A stretch of 64,000 nt of DNA from the NCBI RefSeq assembly GCF_018402175.1, contig NZ_JAGYJK010000007.1:86598-150597 (forward strand). Direction: 5' to 3'. Positions 53,925 to 63,434 of the stretch are shown one piece after another. The first letter of the stretch is position 1. Each line of letters begins with the position of its first letter. The notes beneath the pieces are model-generated. The model saw only the letters and a program-made list of their open reading frames with translations. It had not been told where the DNA came from and searched no databases. Position numbers and translations under genes: made by a program. Origin of the DNA: Yoonia sp. GTDB lineage: Bacteria > Pseudomonadota > Alphaproteobacteria > Rhodobacterales > Rhodobacteraceae.

Positions 53925-55520
53925 ATGGAAGATTTTTCGAAAAAACTGAAAGACGCAGAGCTTTTGGCTACACGATCAGGCGGGTCCCGCCGTGATTTCA
54001 TGCAACTTGCAATTATGACTGGCCTTTCAGTATCAGCGGCTAGTGCGATGTTCTCAAAAGCTGAAGCTGCCGAAACACCAAAAAAAGGCGGTACCTTCCG
54101 CATAGGCATGGAGGGCGGTTCGGCGACAGACAGTCTGGACCCACGAACATATGCAGACAGCGTTATGATCGCAGCCTCATTGGCTGTTTATGATAGTATG
54201 ATTGAATTTGATAATGCTGGAAACCCAACCGGGGCCCTACTCGAAAGCTGGGAAGCACGACCAGGTGCTGTTGAGTGGATCTTCAATGTGCGTCAAGGGA
54301 TCAAATTCTCGAACGGCAAAACTTTGGACGCCGACGATGTTCTTTATTCAATCGGCATTCACCGTGGCGAGGACACAAAATCACCAGCAAAAGGCATCTT
54401 AGAACAAATCATAGATATTAAAGCAGTCACACCTAGTCAGATCTCTATTACCTTGTCGTCTGGCAATGCTGACTTTCCAGTTATCTTAGGTGACTACCAC
54501 CTGATTGTTGTCCCTAACGGCTTCACAGATTGGGAAAATCCAGTTGGAACAGGTGCCTATAATCTGGCAAGCTTTGAACCTGGCGTACGCTTGGTCTTTG
54601 AAAACCGCGGCGACTACTGGATAGAAGGCCGAGCAAACTTCGACCGTGTTGAACTTTTGAACATCCAAGATGTTGCAGCACGTACGGCAGCCCTGCAATC
54701 TGGCCAAGTTGATGCGGTAAACCGCTTAGACGCACGCACAGTAGATTTGATGACAGGTAATAATGCCTTAAGCATAGTGCGCACCAAAGGAACAGGAAAC
54801 CGTTTTTGTTTCGTATCACGCGTGACTTCGCCAGGCTTCGAAAATAAAGATCTGCGTTTAGCCCTCAAATGGGGCATAGATCGCGAAAAAATCATCAACT
54901 CAGTCTATTCTGGTTATGCAGTTCCTGGTAATGACCACACACTGGATGCCTTTAACCCATATTACAATACCAACATGCCACAGCGCGCATATGACCCAGA
55001 TAAAGCGGCCTATCATTTTAAAAAATCTGGCCTTAGCGGCGAGATTACACTTTCAACGTCAGAAGGCGCGTGGGGTTCTGCTGTAGACTGCGCACAGCTT
55101 TACCAAGAATCAATGTCAAAAGCCGGTATTACGTTGAATGTAAAAAAAGAATCTGCTGACGGATATTGGGATAATGTTTGGCTCAAAGAGCCTTTCTGCG
55201 CTGTGTATTGGGGCCGTCGTTTGTCAGCTGACCAAACATTTACTCAGGTGTACGGTTCCGGTTCTGACTGGAACGACTCGGATTGGCGTGTTCCTGCTTT
55301 TGACAGGTTGGTTGAGGAAGCTCGGGTTGAGTTAGATGAAGTCAAACGTAAGGAACAGTATTTCGAGTGCCAAGAGATGATAGCCGAGGATGGAGGAATG
55401 GTTTGCTTTGCTATTACCGACTATTTAGACGGATATTCATCGAAAGTTAAGGGAGTACAACCACACGCGCGCTACGATTTGGATGATAATCGTATCGCAT
55501 CAAAGGCTTGGTTTGCTTAA
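53925..55520 (+). CDS. Peptide-type ABC transporter substrate-binding protein (family 5), Tat-exported
   Basis: 531 residues. Twin-arginine signal GGSRRDFMQLAIMTGLSVSA ending near AEAAET. Mature part begins KKGGTFRIGMEGGSATDSLD; WIFNVRQGIKFSNGKTLDAD and DLRLALKWGIDREKIINSVY are the conserved DppA/OppA (SBP_bac_5) blocks. Binds a peptide, glycoside, nickel or opine-type ligand; specificity unknown. The gene is visibly more AT-rich than the backbone, with many TTA/ATA/AAA codons, fitting transfer. First gene of a four-gene operon. Confidence 0.92.
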   Translation: MEDFSKKLKDAELLATRSGGSRRDFMQLAIMTGLSVSAASAMFSKAEAAETPKKGGTFRIGMEGGSATDSLDPRTYADSVMIAASLAVYDSMIEFDNAGNPTGALLESWEARPGAVEWIFNVRQGIKFSNGKTLDADDVLYSIGIHRGEDTKSPAKGILEQIIDIKAVTPSQISITLSSGNADFPVILGDYHLIVVPNGFTDWENPVGTGAYNLASFEPGVRLVFENRGDYWIEGRANFDRVELLNIQDVAARTAALQSGQVDAVNRLDARTVDLMTGNNALSIVRTKGTGNRFCFVSRVTSPGFENKDLRLALKWGIDREKIINSVYSGYAVPGNDHTLDAFNPYYNTNMPQRAYDPDKAAYHFKKSGLSGEITLSTSEGAWGSAVDCAQLYQESMSKAGITLNVKKESADGYWDNVWLKEPFCAVYWGRRLSADQTFTQVYGSGSDWNDSDWRVPAFDRLVEEARVELDEVKRKEQYFECQEMIAEDGGMVCFAITDYLDGYSSKVKGVQPHARYDLDDNRIASKAWFA

Positions 55521-55553
55521 GTTTGAGCTAAAATAAACAGGAAGACCCGGTAA

Positions 55554-56501
55554 ATGTTTCGATTAATTATCACACGGGTCTTCCTAGGTTTTGCGACCCT
55601 GTTTGCTGTGACGCTCTTGATTTTTGCAGCAACAGAAATACTTCCAGGAGATGTCGCATCAGCTGTTTTAGGGCAAGGGGCGACGCCCGATACTCTTGCA
55701 GCCTTTCGCATTGAATTAGGCTTAGATCGTCCAGCGTACGTGCGCTATCTTGAATGGCTAACCAATGCACTGCAGGGTGATTTAGGTGTAGCAATGACCA
55801 ACAAACGTGAAGTGTTGGACACAATCACCCCTCGCCTCTATAATACATTATTTTTAGCGGGGTATGCGGCGGCCATTGCTGTGCCGATTGCGATTATACT
55901 TGGAATAACCGCTGCTATTAATGAGGGGAAATGGATCGACCGCGCCGCTAACATCGTAACTCTTGGTGCAATATCAGTACCTGAATTTTTCATCGCATAT
56001 ATATTAATTTTGGTATTTGCGACTAACTTAGGCTGGTTTCCATCGTTATCAACCGTCTATAGCGATATGGGATTTTGGCAGAAAATCCATGTCGTGGCGC
56101 TTCCCGCCTTGACACTAACGATGCTGGTTATGGCACATATGTTGCGAATGACGCGTGCTTCAGTTTTAGCTATAATGTCACAACCCTATATCGAAATGGC
56201 TTTTCTAAAAGGTTTACCTCGCAAACGCGTCATTCTGCACCATGCTTTACCAAATGCAGCGGCTCCAATTATTTCAGTTGTGGCTCTCAACTTAGCCTAT
56301 TTAATCGTAGGTGTAGTTGTAATTGAGGTTGTTTTTGTTTACCCAGGCGTTGGACAATATATGGTTGACGGGGTTTCAAAGCGCGACCTCCCCGTAATAC
56401 AGGCCTGCGCTTTAGTATTTGGTAGTGCATTCGTTCTTTTAAATACGATAGCAGATATCCTCGCTATTCTTCTAAACCCACGCCTGAGGCATCCACGATA
56501 G
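55554..56501 (+). CDS. Dipeptide/oligopeptide-type ABC permease (DppB-like)
   Basis: 315 residues with about six helices. Starts MFRLIITRVFLGFATLFAVT and contains DVASAVLGQGATPDTLAAFR, typical of DppB permeases. The EAA loop region reads YIEMAFLKGLPRKRVILHHA, with PNAAAPIISVVALNLAYLIV after it. Forms the channel with the next gene. AT-rich composition as in its neighbours. Starts 33 bases after the binding-protein stop. Confidence 0.92.
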   Translation: MFRLIITRVFLGFATLFAVTLLIFAATEILPGDVASAVLGQGATPDTLAAFRIELGLDRPAYVRYLEWLTNALQGDLGVAMTNKREVLDTITPRLYNTLFLAGYAAAIAVPIAIILGITAAINEGKWIDRAANIVTLGAISVPEFFIAYILILVFATNLGWFPSLSTVYSDMGFWQKIHVVALPALTLTMLVMAHMLRMTRASVLAIMSQPYIEMAFLKGLPRKRVILHHALPNAAAPIISVVALNLAYLIVGVVVIEVVFVYPGVGQYMVDGVSKRDLPVIQACALVFGSAFVLLNTIADILAILLNPRLRHPR

Positions 56502-56506
56502 AAAAA

Positions 56507-57346
56507 ATGGCAATTCAAAATTCGTTTAAAAATCCGCCACTTTCCGCAAAAATCGGTATGGTAACCTTATCGGTTTTCATTTTTTTCGCTATTTTTGCGC
56601 CAGTGATAGCACCATATGGAGAGGCGGAGTCGATTGGTAAAACATGGGCCTCACCTTCGTCAGAGTTTTTACTTGGCACTGATAACATTGGACGCGACAT
56701 GCTATCGCGCATCATGTTCGGCGCACGCATGACCCTTGGGGTAGCAACGGCATGTACGCTTTTGTCTTTCTTAATTGGTATTACGATGGGGCTTTTAGCC
56801 GCAGTCGCTGGCAAAATTTTAGATCAGATCTTGTCACGGTTTGTAGATCTTATGTTGTCTATTCCTATTTTGGTATTTGCGTTAATGATATTATCAATGT
56901 TTGGTTCGAGCCTATTTACATTGATCATCACAATTGGTGTTTTGGATAGTTTTAGGGTGTTTCGCTTGGCACGCTCGGTCGCTGTCAATATCGTTGTCAC
57001 CGAGTTTGTTGAGGTTGCACGCTTGCGTGGTGAAGGTCTTTGGTGGATCATGACACGCGAAGTATTACCTAATGCTCTCCCCCCGATGATTGCTGAGTTT
57101 GGCCTACGCTTTTGCTTTAACTTTTTATTTGTAGCAGGGCTTAGCTTTTTAGGATTAGGGATTCAGCCTCCCTTTGCCGATTGGGGAGGCATGGTACGCG
57201 AGAATGGTCGAGCGATCGCGTTCGGGATTCCTGCGCCACTTTGGCCTGCAATCGCGATTGGCCTTACCACCATCAGTGTCAACATGATTGTAGATTGGAT
57301 ACTTTCTTTGAATGCACGCCCTTCTGGCGCCTCAGCGGAGATGTAA
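56507..57346 (+). CDS. Dipeptide/oligopeptide-type ABC permease (DppC-like)
   Basis: 279 residues. N-terminal helix (IGMVTLSVFIFFAIFAPVIA), LLGTDNIGRDMLSRIMFGAR (the DppC family block) and the EAA loop region FVEVARLRGEGLWWIMTREV followed by LPNALPPMIAEFGLRFCFN. It ends in GGMVRENGRAIAFGIPAPLW and a last helix. Second channel subunit, five bases after the DppB-like gene. Confidence 0.92.
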   Translation: MAIQNSFKNPPLSAKIGMVTLSVFIFFAIFAPVIAPYGEAESIGKTWASPSSEFLLGTDNIGRDMLSRIMFGARMTLGVATACTLLSFLIGITMGLLAAVAGKILDQILSRFVDLMLSIPILVFALMILSMFGSSLFTLIITIGVLDSFRVFRLARSVAVNIVVTEFVEVARLRGEGLWWIMTREVLPNALPPMIAEFGLRFCFNFLFVAGLSFLGLGIQPPFADWGGMVRENGRAIAFGIPAPLWPAIAIGLTTISVNMIVDWILSLNARPSGASAEM

Positions 57347-57347
57347 A

Positions 57348-58952
57348 ATGACCGCCCCAATTTTGAAAATTCAAAATCTACGAATTGAAAACCTTGTTGG
57401 TGATGTGTTGGTCGATAATGCAAGCTTGTCTTTGATGCGAGGCAAAGTACTTGGTCTTATTGGTGAGTCTGGAGCGGGGAAATCCACTATAGGGTTAGCC
57501 GCGATGAGCTACGCGCGGGGCGGCTGCAAGATCACTGGTGGGCACGTCGAAATTGATGGTGTAGTCATTCAAGATCTATCGGCCGAAGGTCGCGCCAAGT
57601 TTCGTGGGCGCCGTATTGCTTATGTGGCGCAGTCGGCTGCGGCGTCGTTTAATCCTGCTCACACTTTAATGGATCAAGTGTGTGAAATGCCTGTGCATCA
57701 TTGTGTGAGAAGCCGTATTGAGGCCCAGGCTTGGGCAGTTGACATGTTTCGCCTACTCGAACTGCCCGACCCTGCAAATTTTGGAGCGCGTTATCCGCAC
57801 CAAGTGTCTGGTGGGCAGTTGCAACGTGCAATGGCTATTATGGCTATTTCAGCCAACCCCGATATCGTAGTATTTGATGAACCAACAACTGCGCTAGACG
57901 TAACGACCCAACTCGAAGTGTTGGTTTTGATCAAGAATCTTATTCGCGATTATAATATCGCCGCGCTTTACATAACCCACGATCTGGCCGTGGTTGCACA
58001 AATAGCTGACCACATTATGGTACTGCGCCAGGGTAAAATAGTTGAACTGGAGACAACTCAAAGTATCCTGAATAGCCCCAAAAAAACCTACACAAAAGAG
58101 CTTGTTGCAGACCGACAAACCTCAGATGTTTTTCGTGAGATAATCCTTAAGGATGACCAAGAGGTGATCCTTGATGCCGCAAACATCACAGCACATTACG
58201 GTGACTTTAAAGTATTAAAAGATGTATCAATAACAGTTGCCAAAGGTGAAACGGTGGCCATCGTAGGGGAGTCAGGTTCAGGAAAAACGTCGCTTGCGCG
58301 AGTTATCGTGGGGCTGACGAAACTTACTTCTGGAGATTTAACCTTTTTAGGTAAGAAGCTTAGCCCCTCCCTAAAGCATCGTAGCCGCAACGATCTACGT
58401 AAAATCCAACTTATTTACCAACAGCCCGATGTCGCCCTGAATCCCCGCCACACGGTCGGCGATATTATCGGACGCCCTATAAAATTCTACTTTAACCGTA
58501 CCGCTGATGAGGTACGCAAACGCACTCTTGAGCTGCTTGAGCAGGTGGGCCTACCAGCAGACTATTATTACCGGAAATCAACTGCTCTTTCGGGCGGACA
58601 AAAACAACGTATATGTATCGCGCGAGCTTTAGCCGCAGAACCGACCTTAATCATCTGTGATGAGCCCACCTCGGCTTTGGATCAGCTCGTCGCAGATGAG
58701 ATATTGAAATTGCTGCAACAATTACAAGATGAACTGAATATTTCATATCTCGTGATCACCCATGATCTTGGGATAGTGCGGCGCATTGCGCACCGTACAG
58801 CTGTCCTACTTAACGGCGAGTTGGTCGCTAGTGGGGCGACCAGCACCATCTTTAAGCCACCCTTCCACCCCTACACGGAAATACTTTTGCAATCAGTGCC
58901 CGAATTGCGAGAAAACTGGCTAGACGAGCTTAGCGCAAGACGCGCTATTTAG
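57348..58952 (+). CDS. Fused double ATPase of the peptide-type ABC transporter (DppD-DppF-like)
   Basis: 534 residues, two complete ATP-binding halves in one chain. Half 1 (1 to about 260): Walker A GESGAGKSTIGLAA, signature VSGGQLQRAMAIMA, Walker B IVVFDEPTTALDV, ITHDLAV. Half 2 (about 265-534): GESGSGKTSLARVI, signature LSGGQKQRICIARALAAEP, LIICDEPTSALDQ, VITHDLGIV. Such fusions occur in glutathione/dipeptide systems (GsiA-like). Start ATG 57348 lies one base after the DppC stop. Confidence 0.93.
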   Translation: MTAPILKIQNLRIENLVGDVLVDNASLSLMRGKVLGLIGESGAGKSTIGLAAMSYARGGCKITGGHVEIDGVVIQDLSAEGRAKFRGRRIAYVAQSAAASFNPAHTLMDQVCEMPVHHCVRSRIEAQAWAVDMFRLLELPDPANFGARYPHQVSGGQLQRAMAIMAISANPDIVVFDEPTTALDVTTQLEVLVLIKNLIRDYNIAALYITHDLAVVAQIADHIMVLRQGKIVELETTQSILNSPKKTYTKELVADRQTSDVFREIILKDDQEVILDAANITAHYGDFKVLKDVSITVAKGETVAIVGESGSGKTSLARVIVGLTKLTSGDLTFLGKKLSPSLKHRSRNDLRKIQLIYQQPDVALNPRHTVGDIIGRPIKFYFNRTADEVRKRTLELLEQVGLPADYYYRKSTALSGGQKQRICIARALAAEPTLIICDEPTSALDQLVADEILKLLQQLQDELNISYLVITHDLGIVRRIAHRTAVLLNGELVASGATSTIFKPPFHPYTEILLQSVPELRENWLDELSARRAI

Positions 58953-59059
58953 TCTGTGCATCAAAACCAGATTTTTTAGACCCCCACTCTCAACAAAATG
59001 CTAATTTTCTCGTGTTTTACAACCTTGAACAAAAGCTTTTCGGTCGATTTTAAACGCAG

Positions 59060-61060
59060 TCAGACGAAACTGCGCCGAACCTTGTGCTCAGTTACGCGAT
59101 CAAATAGCAGCGCCTCACCCTCCCAGGCTTGCAGCTGCGCCCTGAAATGCAGATAGTTCTCATCACTCCACATTTGGGTCTGCGCCTCTGTTCGTACCGA
59201 CCATTCTCCCCGCGAAATCCGCTGTGTCCAGACGATCTCGGACCGTGCGGACAGTGGGAGGTCGGGTAGAATTGACCATCTCTCAGACATGGAACCGCCT
59301 GAGACGAGGCCATGATCAAGGTTTTCAATATCACCCTCGTCATTCTCAACAACCAGGGCCACTAGGCCAGAAAGCAGGTCGTGCTCCACTCGGCGCGCTG
59401 CCCTACCAGGCCGCTTGACGCGATGCTTCCAAGCCGGTCCACCCTCTGCGGGGGGCGGCACCCATTCCTCCTGCGTGCCGCCTTCATGGATGGGCAGGTC
59501 AAGTGATCCGCTAAGCAGGGTTAAGGTGGCTGCCTCGGGACTGGGCCAGACGAAAGGCCAGTAGGTAGTGGACAGCGAAAGCCTCAGCCGATGGCCGGGC
59601 GCAAGGCGATAAGCCATCTGGTCGAGCGTCAAGCCGATGTCGATGGGCTGGCCCACAGGCACGGCTGACGGAGTTTCGCGGCTGTCGCGGTGGCAAAGGT
59701 TAATCATTCCGTGCGCGATCCGAACGGATGCTCCATCTGGCGCCACATCGCACAGTCGCGCGACTATCAATGCTTTCGACCTGTCGCACGACAGACGCAA
59801 CGAAAGCCGCGCTGACCCGATCATCTGCATCGGCTCCGCCAGGGGAGGCGCATCGAAAGAGGCCGCCAAAGCGTCTTCCCCAGCCTGATCGCCGGCCATT
59901 TCGGCGTTGAGCCCCATTGGAAAAAACTCGCCAGCCGCCAGACCAAGAGTTTGCGGCGTAGCCACTTTAATGTCTAGGGTTCCACCCGCGCCCCCTAGGA
60001 TGCGACCCGGCGACAGCGCCAGAGTCTTTTGCGTTACTCTGGTTGAAGGCCAAACCGTTTCCGCCACCCAATGCCCTGCGCGATGTGCCCCACTTGGATT
60101 TGGCGGGGCTGAATGTAGCACATAGGCACGATAAGCCGGGTCGGTCTCGGCGCCGTTCAGGTCACCCTTTAGCCAGCGGTCCCACCAACGCAGGGCGATC
60201 TGCAGAAAACCGGCTTGGGGGCCGGGCACCGCCATATGCGGATACTGATGTATCCAGGGGCCAACTATTCCCTGTACCGGGCTCTTCAAATTCATGACAA
60301 GATGGCTAACGGTGTTCATGTAATTGTCGGCCCAACCGCCGACCGACAGCACGGGCACCTCAATGGCACTCCAGTCCTCGCAGACCGAGCCATGCTTCCA
60401 ATAATCGTCGCGAGCCTGATGCGATGCCCACACCATAGCTAAGAACTGGTCTGCCTCAAGCCGCTTCAGCCAGAGTTCGCGCCAGTCCGACCGCAGGTTG
60501 GGGTCCGGCGGACGCGAGGAATAGGACAACATCACCGCGCCCCATCCAACGTTTTCGCCCAAGAGACAGCCGCCCTTGAAATGGATGTCGTCCTCGAACC
60601 TGTCGGTCGTGGAGCATACCGTTACCACCGCCTTCAGGGCGGGAGGGCGAAGGGCCGCCGTCTGCAGGCTGTTGAACCCGCCCCAACTTTTACCCATCAT
60701 CCCTACAGACCCCGAGCACCAGGGCTGAGCGGCGAGCCAGGCGATGACCTCGCCAGCGTCGGCCAGTTCCTGTGCGGTGTATTCGTCGACCATCAACCCG
60801 TCGCTGTCGCCGTTCCCGCGCATGTCCACCCGGACACAAGCATAACCACGCGCCGCCATGTACGGGTGCATGGTTTCATCACGCGGCAGAGTTCCGTCGC
60901 GCTTGCGGTATGGGATGTATTCAAGGATGGCTGGCACTGGTAGGTCTTCGGCTGAAACTGGCATCCAAACCCTTGCGGCCAACCAGCAACCGTCGCTAAG
61001 TGGAATTATCATGTTTGGCGTTTCGATAATGGCCTGAAACTTGTTCGCCATAGACTGCAT
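59060..61060 (-). CDS. CocE/NonD-type (peptidase S15) hydrolase
   Basis: 666 residues. Alpha/beta-hydrolase core with VPAILEYIPYRKRDGTLPRD, VRVDMRGNGDSDGLM and nucleophile Ser (about 125) in MMGKSWGGFNSLQ; Asp in VGGWADNYMNTVSH and His in IVGPWIHQYPH. The C-terminal jelly-roll domain (LPIHEGGTQEEWVPPPAEGG and on) is the X-Pro dipeptidyl-peptidase C-terminal type. Acyl or peptide bond substrates vary in this family. ATG 61060 has AGGAAG seven bases upstream. It faces the transporter operon; higher GC than that operon suggests a separate origin. A link to peptide uptake is only possible. Confidence 0.88.
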   Translation of the reverse strand: MQSMANKFQAIIETPNMIIPLSDGCWLAARVWMPVSAEDLPVPAILEYIPYRKRDGTLPRDETMHPYMAARGYACVRVDMRGNGDSDGLMVDEYTAQELADAGEVIAWLAAQPWCSGSVGMMGKSWGGFNSLQTAALRPPALKAVVTVCSTTDRFEDDIHFKGGCLLGENVGWGAVMLSYSSRPPDPNLRSDWRELWLKRLEADQFLAMVWASHQARDDYWKHGSVCEDWSAIEVPVLSVGGWADNYMNTVSHLVMNLKSPVQGIVGPWIHQYPHMAVPGPQAGFLQIALRWWDRWLKGDLNGAETDPAYRAYVLHSAPPNPSGAHRAGHWVAETVWPSTRVTQKTLALSPGRILGGAGGTLDIKVATPQTLGLAAGEFFPMGLNAEMAGDQAGEDALAASFDAPPLAEPMQMIGSARLSLRLSCDRSKALIVARLCDVAPDGASVRIAHGMINLCHRDSRETPSAVPVGQPIDIGLTLDQMAYRLAPGHRLRLSLSTTYWPFVWPSPEAATLTLLSGSLDLPIHEGGTQEEWVPPPAEGGPAWKHRVKRPGRAARRVEHDLLSGLVALVVENDEGDIENLDHGLVSGGSMSERWSILPDLPLSARSEIVWTQRISRGEWSVRTEAQTQMWSDENYLHFRAQLQAWEGEALLFDRVTEHKVRRSFV

Positions 61061-61672
61061 GTAGGTCTTCCTTTCGGCCGTTGACTGCTGACAATCCATT
61101 ACCTGCGTAGCTTGGCCTAACAGTCTCAGCCAAGCGCCTGCTGCACAAGTACTTGCCCATTCCACCATCGCAGCGGTTTGGTTGCAGTCGATCAGGCGAG
61201 CCAGGAACGCAAATTATTCTCTTTGCAGGCTTGTGGCGCCCCCTTCTGCTGCAGGAACCTAAGCAAACATTACCCAAGTAGTCTGCCTTCCAATGTCAAG
61301 ATTGCCTGAATGTAGTAGTTAAACAAGCGTCGTCTTTAGGTCGGAACCTACTTCGACAGTGTCGTTTCATACTGATCGTGAACTGCTAATTCCTGAAAAG
61401 CCACATTCCGCGCAAAGGATGCCAGTGATTGATCTGCATAAAGCCGGAAGGAACTCGCTACATGACTTCAGGACCAACTTGCTGGGCTCAGTCTGCAGGT
61501 CCTCGACCAGAATACGATTGCACCACTTTACGACAGTTTTTCAATTGGGGGCCATTCCCCTGCCTAGTTGCCCGAGCGAAGCTTTCTATGGCAGAATTGC
61601 CCTTTCGGCAGCACAATAAAGACAAATTCATCACATAATGCGTCCTTCTGGTACTGCAAAAGAATCGCACCA
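61061..61672. other. Gene-poor stretch between the CocE-type hydrolase and the dehydrogenase
   Basis: About 610 bases without a gene I can support. Short open frames exist on both strands, none with a family-like sequence or Shine-Dalgarno site. No inverted repeats of an insertion sequence were seen. It may contain the hydrolase promoter and decayed sequence. Confidence 0.5.
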
Positions 61673-62458
61673 TCAAGCCGTGGGATCGAACACCGAGACC
61701 TTGGGGTCAGGGTTTTCTGTATTCCCATCGATGACGAAAACTTGCCCGGAAATCCGTGACCCACTGTCGGATGCAAGGAATAGCGCCATCGCCGCCACAT
61801 CTTCGGGCCGTGCGAAGCGGCGTAGGGACGTACCCTCAAGATAGGCCTTCCGAATAGCCTCAGGCGTAGTGCCCTTTGCGGCGGCTTCGCGCGCAATGAC
61901 GCCGTCAATGCGGGGGCCTTCGACACAGGCAGGGGCGATTACATTGGCGCGGATACCAAAAGGACCAGCTTCCATGGCAACCGTTTTCATCAGCCCGTTA
62001 ATGGCCCATTTCGACATAACATAAGGCGCGCGATAGGGCGTGCCAAACAAACCTGATGTTGATCCGGTAAAGAGGATGCAACCGTCTTGAGCAGCCTTCA
62101 TCATAGGAAGGGCGCCTCGCACGGCCAGCATGGCGCCAACCAAATTGATATCTATGCAGCGGCGAAACGCGATGATTTCCTGCGCTTCGGCCAGTGCCGT
62201 TTCACCCGCGATACCTGCGTTCGCGCAAACCGCCTCCAGCCCACCCCAATCCCTTCGAACTCGCACATAGAGATCATCCATGGCCACTTCGTCGGAAACA
62301 TCGACCTGATCCGCGCGCCAGTCCACCGGGCAATTCGCCAGTGCAGATGGATCGATATCCGTCACCCAGACGCGCCACCCCGCAGCAAAGAAGGCCTCGC
62401 CCATGACGCGACCTATACCTGAGGCGCCGGCAGTGATAAGCACGCGGGGTTTTTTCAT
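61673..62458 (-). CDS. Short-chain dehydrogenase/reductase
   Basis: 261 residues, classical SDR. NAD(P) motif VLITAGASGIGRVMGEAFFA (T-A-G-x3-G-I-G), CANAGIAG, catalytic Ser in LFTGSTSGLFG, and Y-x3-K in APYVMSKWAINGLMK, then IRANVIAPACVEGPRID. The Asp in VWVTDIDPS suggests NAD preference. Preceded by a strong AAGGAGAT site; the ATG overlaps the stop of the upstream truncated PilM-like frame. The substrate is unknown. Confidence 0.9.
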   Translation of the reverse strand: MKKPRVLITAGASGIGRVMGEAFFAAGWRVWVTDIDPSALANCPVDWRADQVDVSDEVAMDDLYVRVRRDWGGLEAVCANAGIAGETALAEAQEIIAFRRCIDINLVGAMLAVRGALPMMKAAQDGCILFTGSTSGLFGTPYRAPYVMSKWAINGLMKTVAMEAGPFGIRANVIAPACVEGPRIDGVIAREAAAKGTTPEAIRKAYLEGTSLRRFARPEDVAAMALFLASDSGSRISGQVFVIDGNTENPDPKVSVFDPTA

Positions 62459-62706
62459 GACAGATCTCCTTCTTTTACTATGCCGTTGATAGTAAGCGTC
62501 TTGTAAAGAACATGCTCGCGTGGAACCACAATTGTCGTCACAATTGGTGGCTTTGATAGTCTGGCTGCCAGACCGAGCAAGGCGGCCATTTGATGGTCCA
62601 AGTGTCGGCTTGACGGTGTCACATCACCAATCACACAAGGTTGCCCATGTAAGTCGAACAGCAGCCTGATCGCCTCTGTTGATAACTCCAGAGTGAATTT
62701 TGGCAA
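62455..62706 (-). pseudogene. Truncated PilM-like N-terminal domain (remnant, relative of the protein at 3585-5870)
   Basis: 83 residues from a TTG start (LPKFTLELSTEAIRLLFDLH). Aligned by eye to the N terminus of the 761-residue protein at 3585, it matches without a gap for about 70 residues with about 22 identities: F-x-L-x-L-S-x3-I-x-L-L, G, S-S-R, and T-x2-V-x-P-x-E-x-V-x-Y-x2-L. It stops where that protein would continue into its RALDGTTPY block. The last codons (EGDLS) are the Shine-Dalgarno region of the dehydrogenase gene. This looks like the front of a larger gene cut by recombination, though a functional mini-protein cannot be excluded. Confidence 0.55.
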
Positions 62707-62980
62707 AACAATGACCCCGCTGGCTTGCTGTTCTGCATCAATCGTCGTGGCGAATTACCGCTTGTCGAACGATTGCCTTATTTTAACTGTGAATCAATCG
62801 ATGTGGTCAGCTTCAGGCGCAGGGCGCTGGACACAACAGACGTTGGCAAGCAGGCCATGCGATATTTTATCGTCATTTTTTGGAAATAGCATGTTATTCA
62901 TCTTCCGGCGAAGCTTTGCATGTAAGAGCTAACAGGACGGTGTAGCCGCGCCTTTCTGTGATCAACAAGGATACAAAGAC

Positions 62981-63214
62981 ATGAGCGACACAGCAAAGCG
63001 CGTCAGAAAAATCATTGCCGCAAAGTTTAACATGGATGAAGCAGACCTTGTGTCTGAGGCGTCTTTCGTCACCGACCTCGGCGCTGACAGTCTGGATATC
63101 GTCGAAATTTCCATGGCCATCGAAAAAGAGTTCGGTATCGAGATTTTTGATGAAGACATCGAGAGCACCAAAACGCTTGGCGATTTAGAGCTATTAGTCG
63201 ACCAAAAGTCTTAA
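62981..63214 (+). CDS. Acyl carrier protein (free-standing, accessory)
   Basis: 77 residues, acidic. The phosphopantetheine site is in LGADSLDIVEISMAIEKEFG (D-S-L, Ser about 37). N terminus MSDTAKRVRKIIAAKFNMDE and tail IFDEDIESTKTLGDLELLVD are standard ACP. No fatty-acid or polyketide genes are adjacent apart from an SDR, and the position on a putative island suggests it is additional to the housekeeping acpP. Its carrier partner is unknown. Confidence 0.9.
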   Translation: MSDTAKRVRKIIAAKFNMDEADLVSEASFVTDLGADSLDIVEISMAIEKEFGIEIFDEDIESTKTLGDLELLVDQKS

Positions 63215-63434
63215 CCGCTGACACATAATGTCCAACTCAGTTTGCGACGGTCACGCTGACGATGCCATTTGGCCTGGCTTTGTGCCCAACGCTTACAATA
63301 GCCTCAGGCGTTCGCTCTGGGAATTTATTGCACCGGTTACAGCGCTAGCGCCCAACTTTCGATATTACGGACAATTCAGGCTGACAACACCAACACAAAA
63401 CCGTAGTGTGCGATAACGCTGGAGGTACAGCAGC

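Noticed and set aside
53687..53995. 102-codon open frame upstream of the transporter operon
   Set aside because: No ribosome-binding site, no family-like sequence, and it overlaps the start of the well-supported binding-protein gene in another frame.
61359..61638. Small plus-strand frames between the hydrolase and dehydrogenase genes, considered as transposase remnants
   Set aside because: No transposase motif and no terminal inverted repeats could be seen.
63228..63416. 62-codon frame between the ACP and integrase genes
   Set aside because: No Shine-Dalgarno site and no recognisable protein; likely chance.
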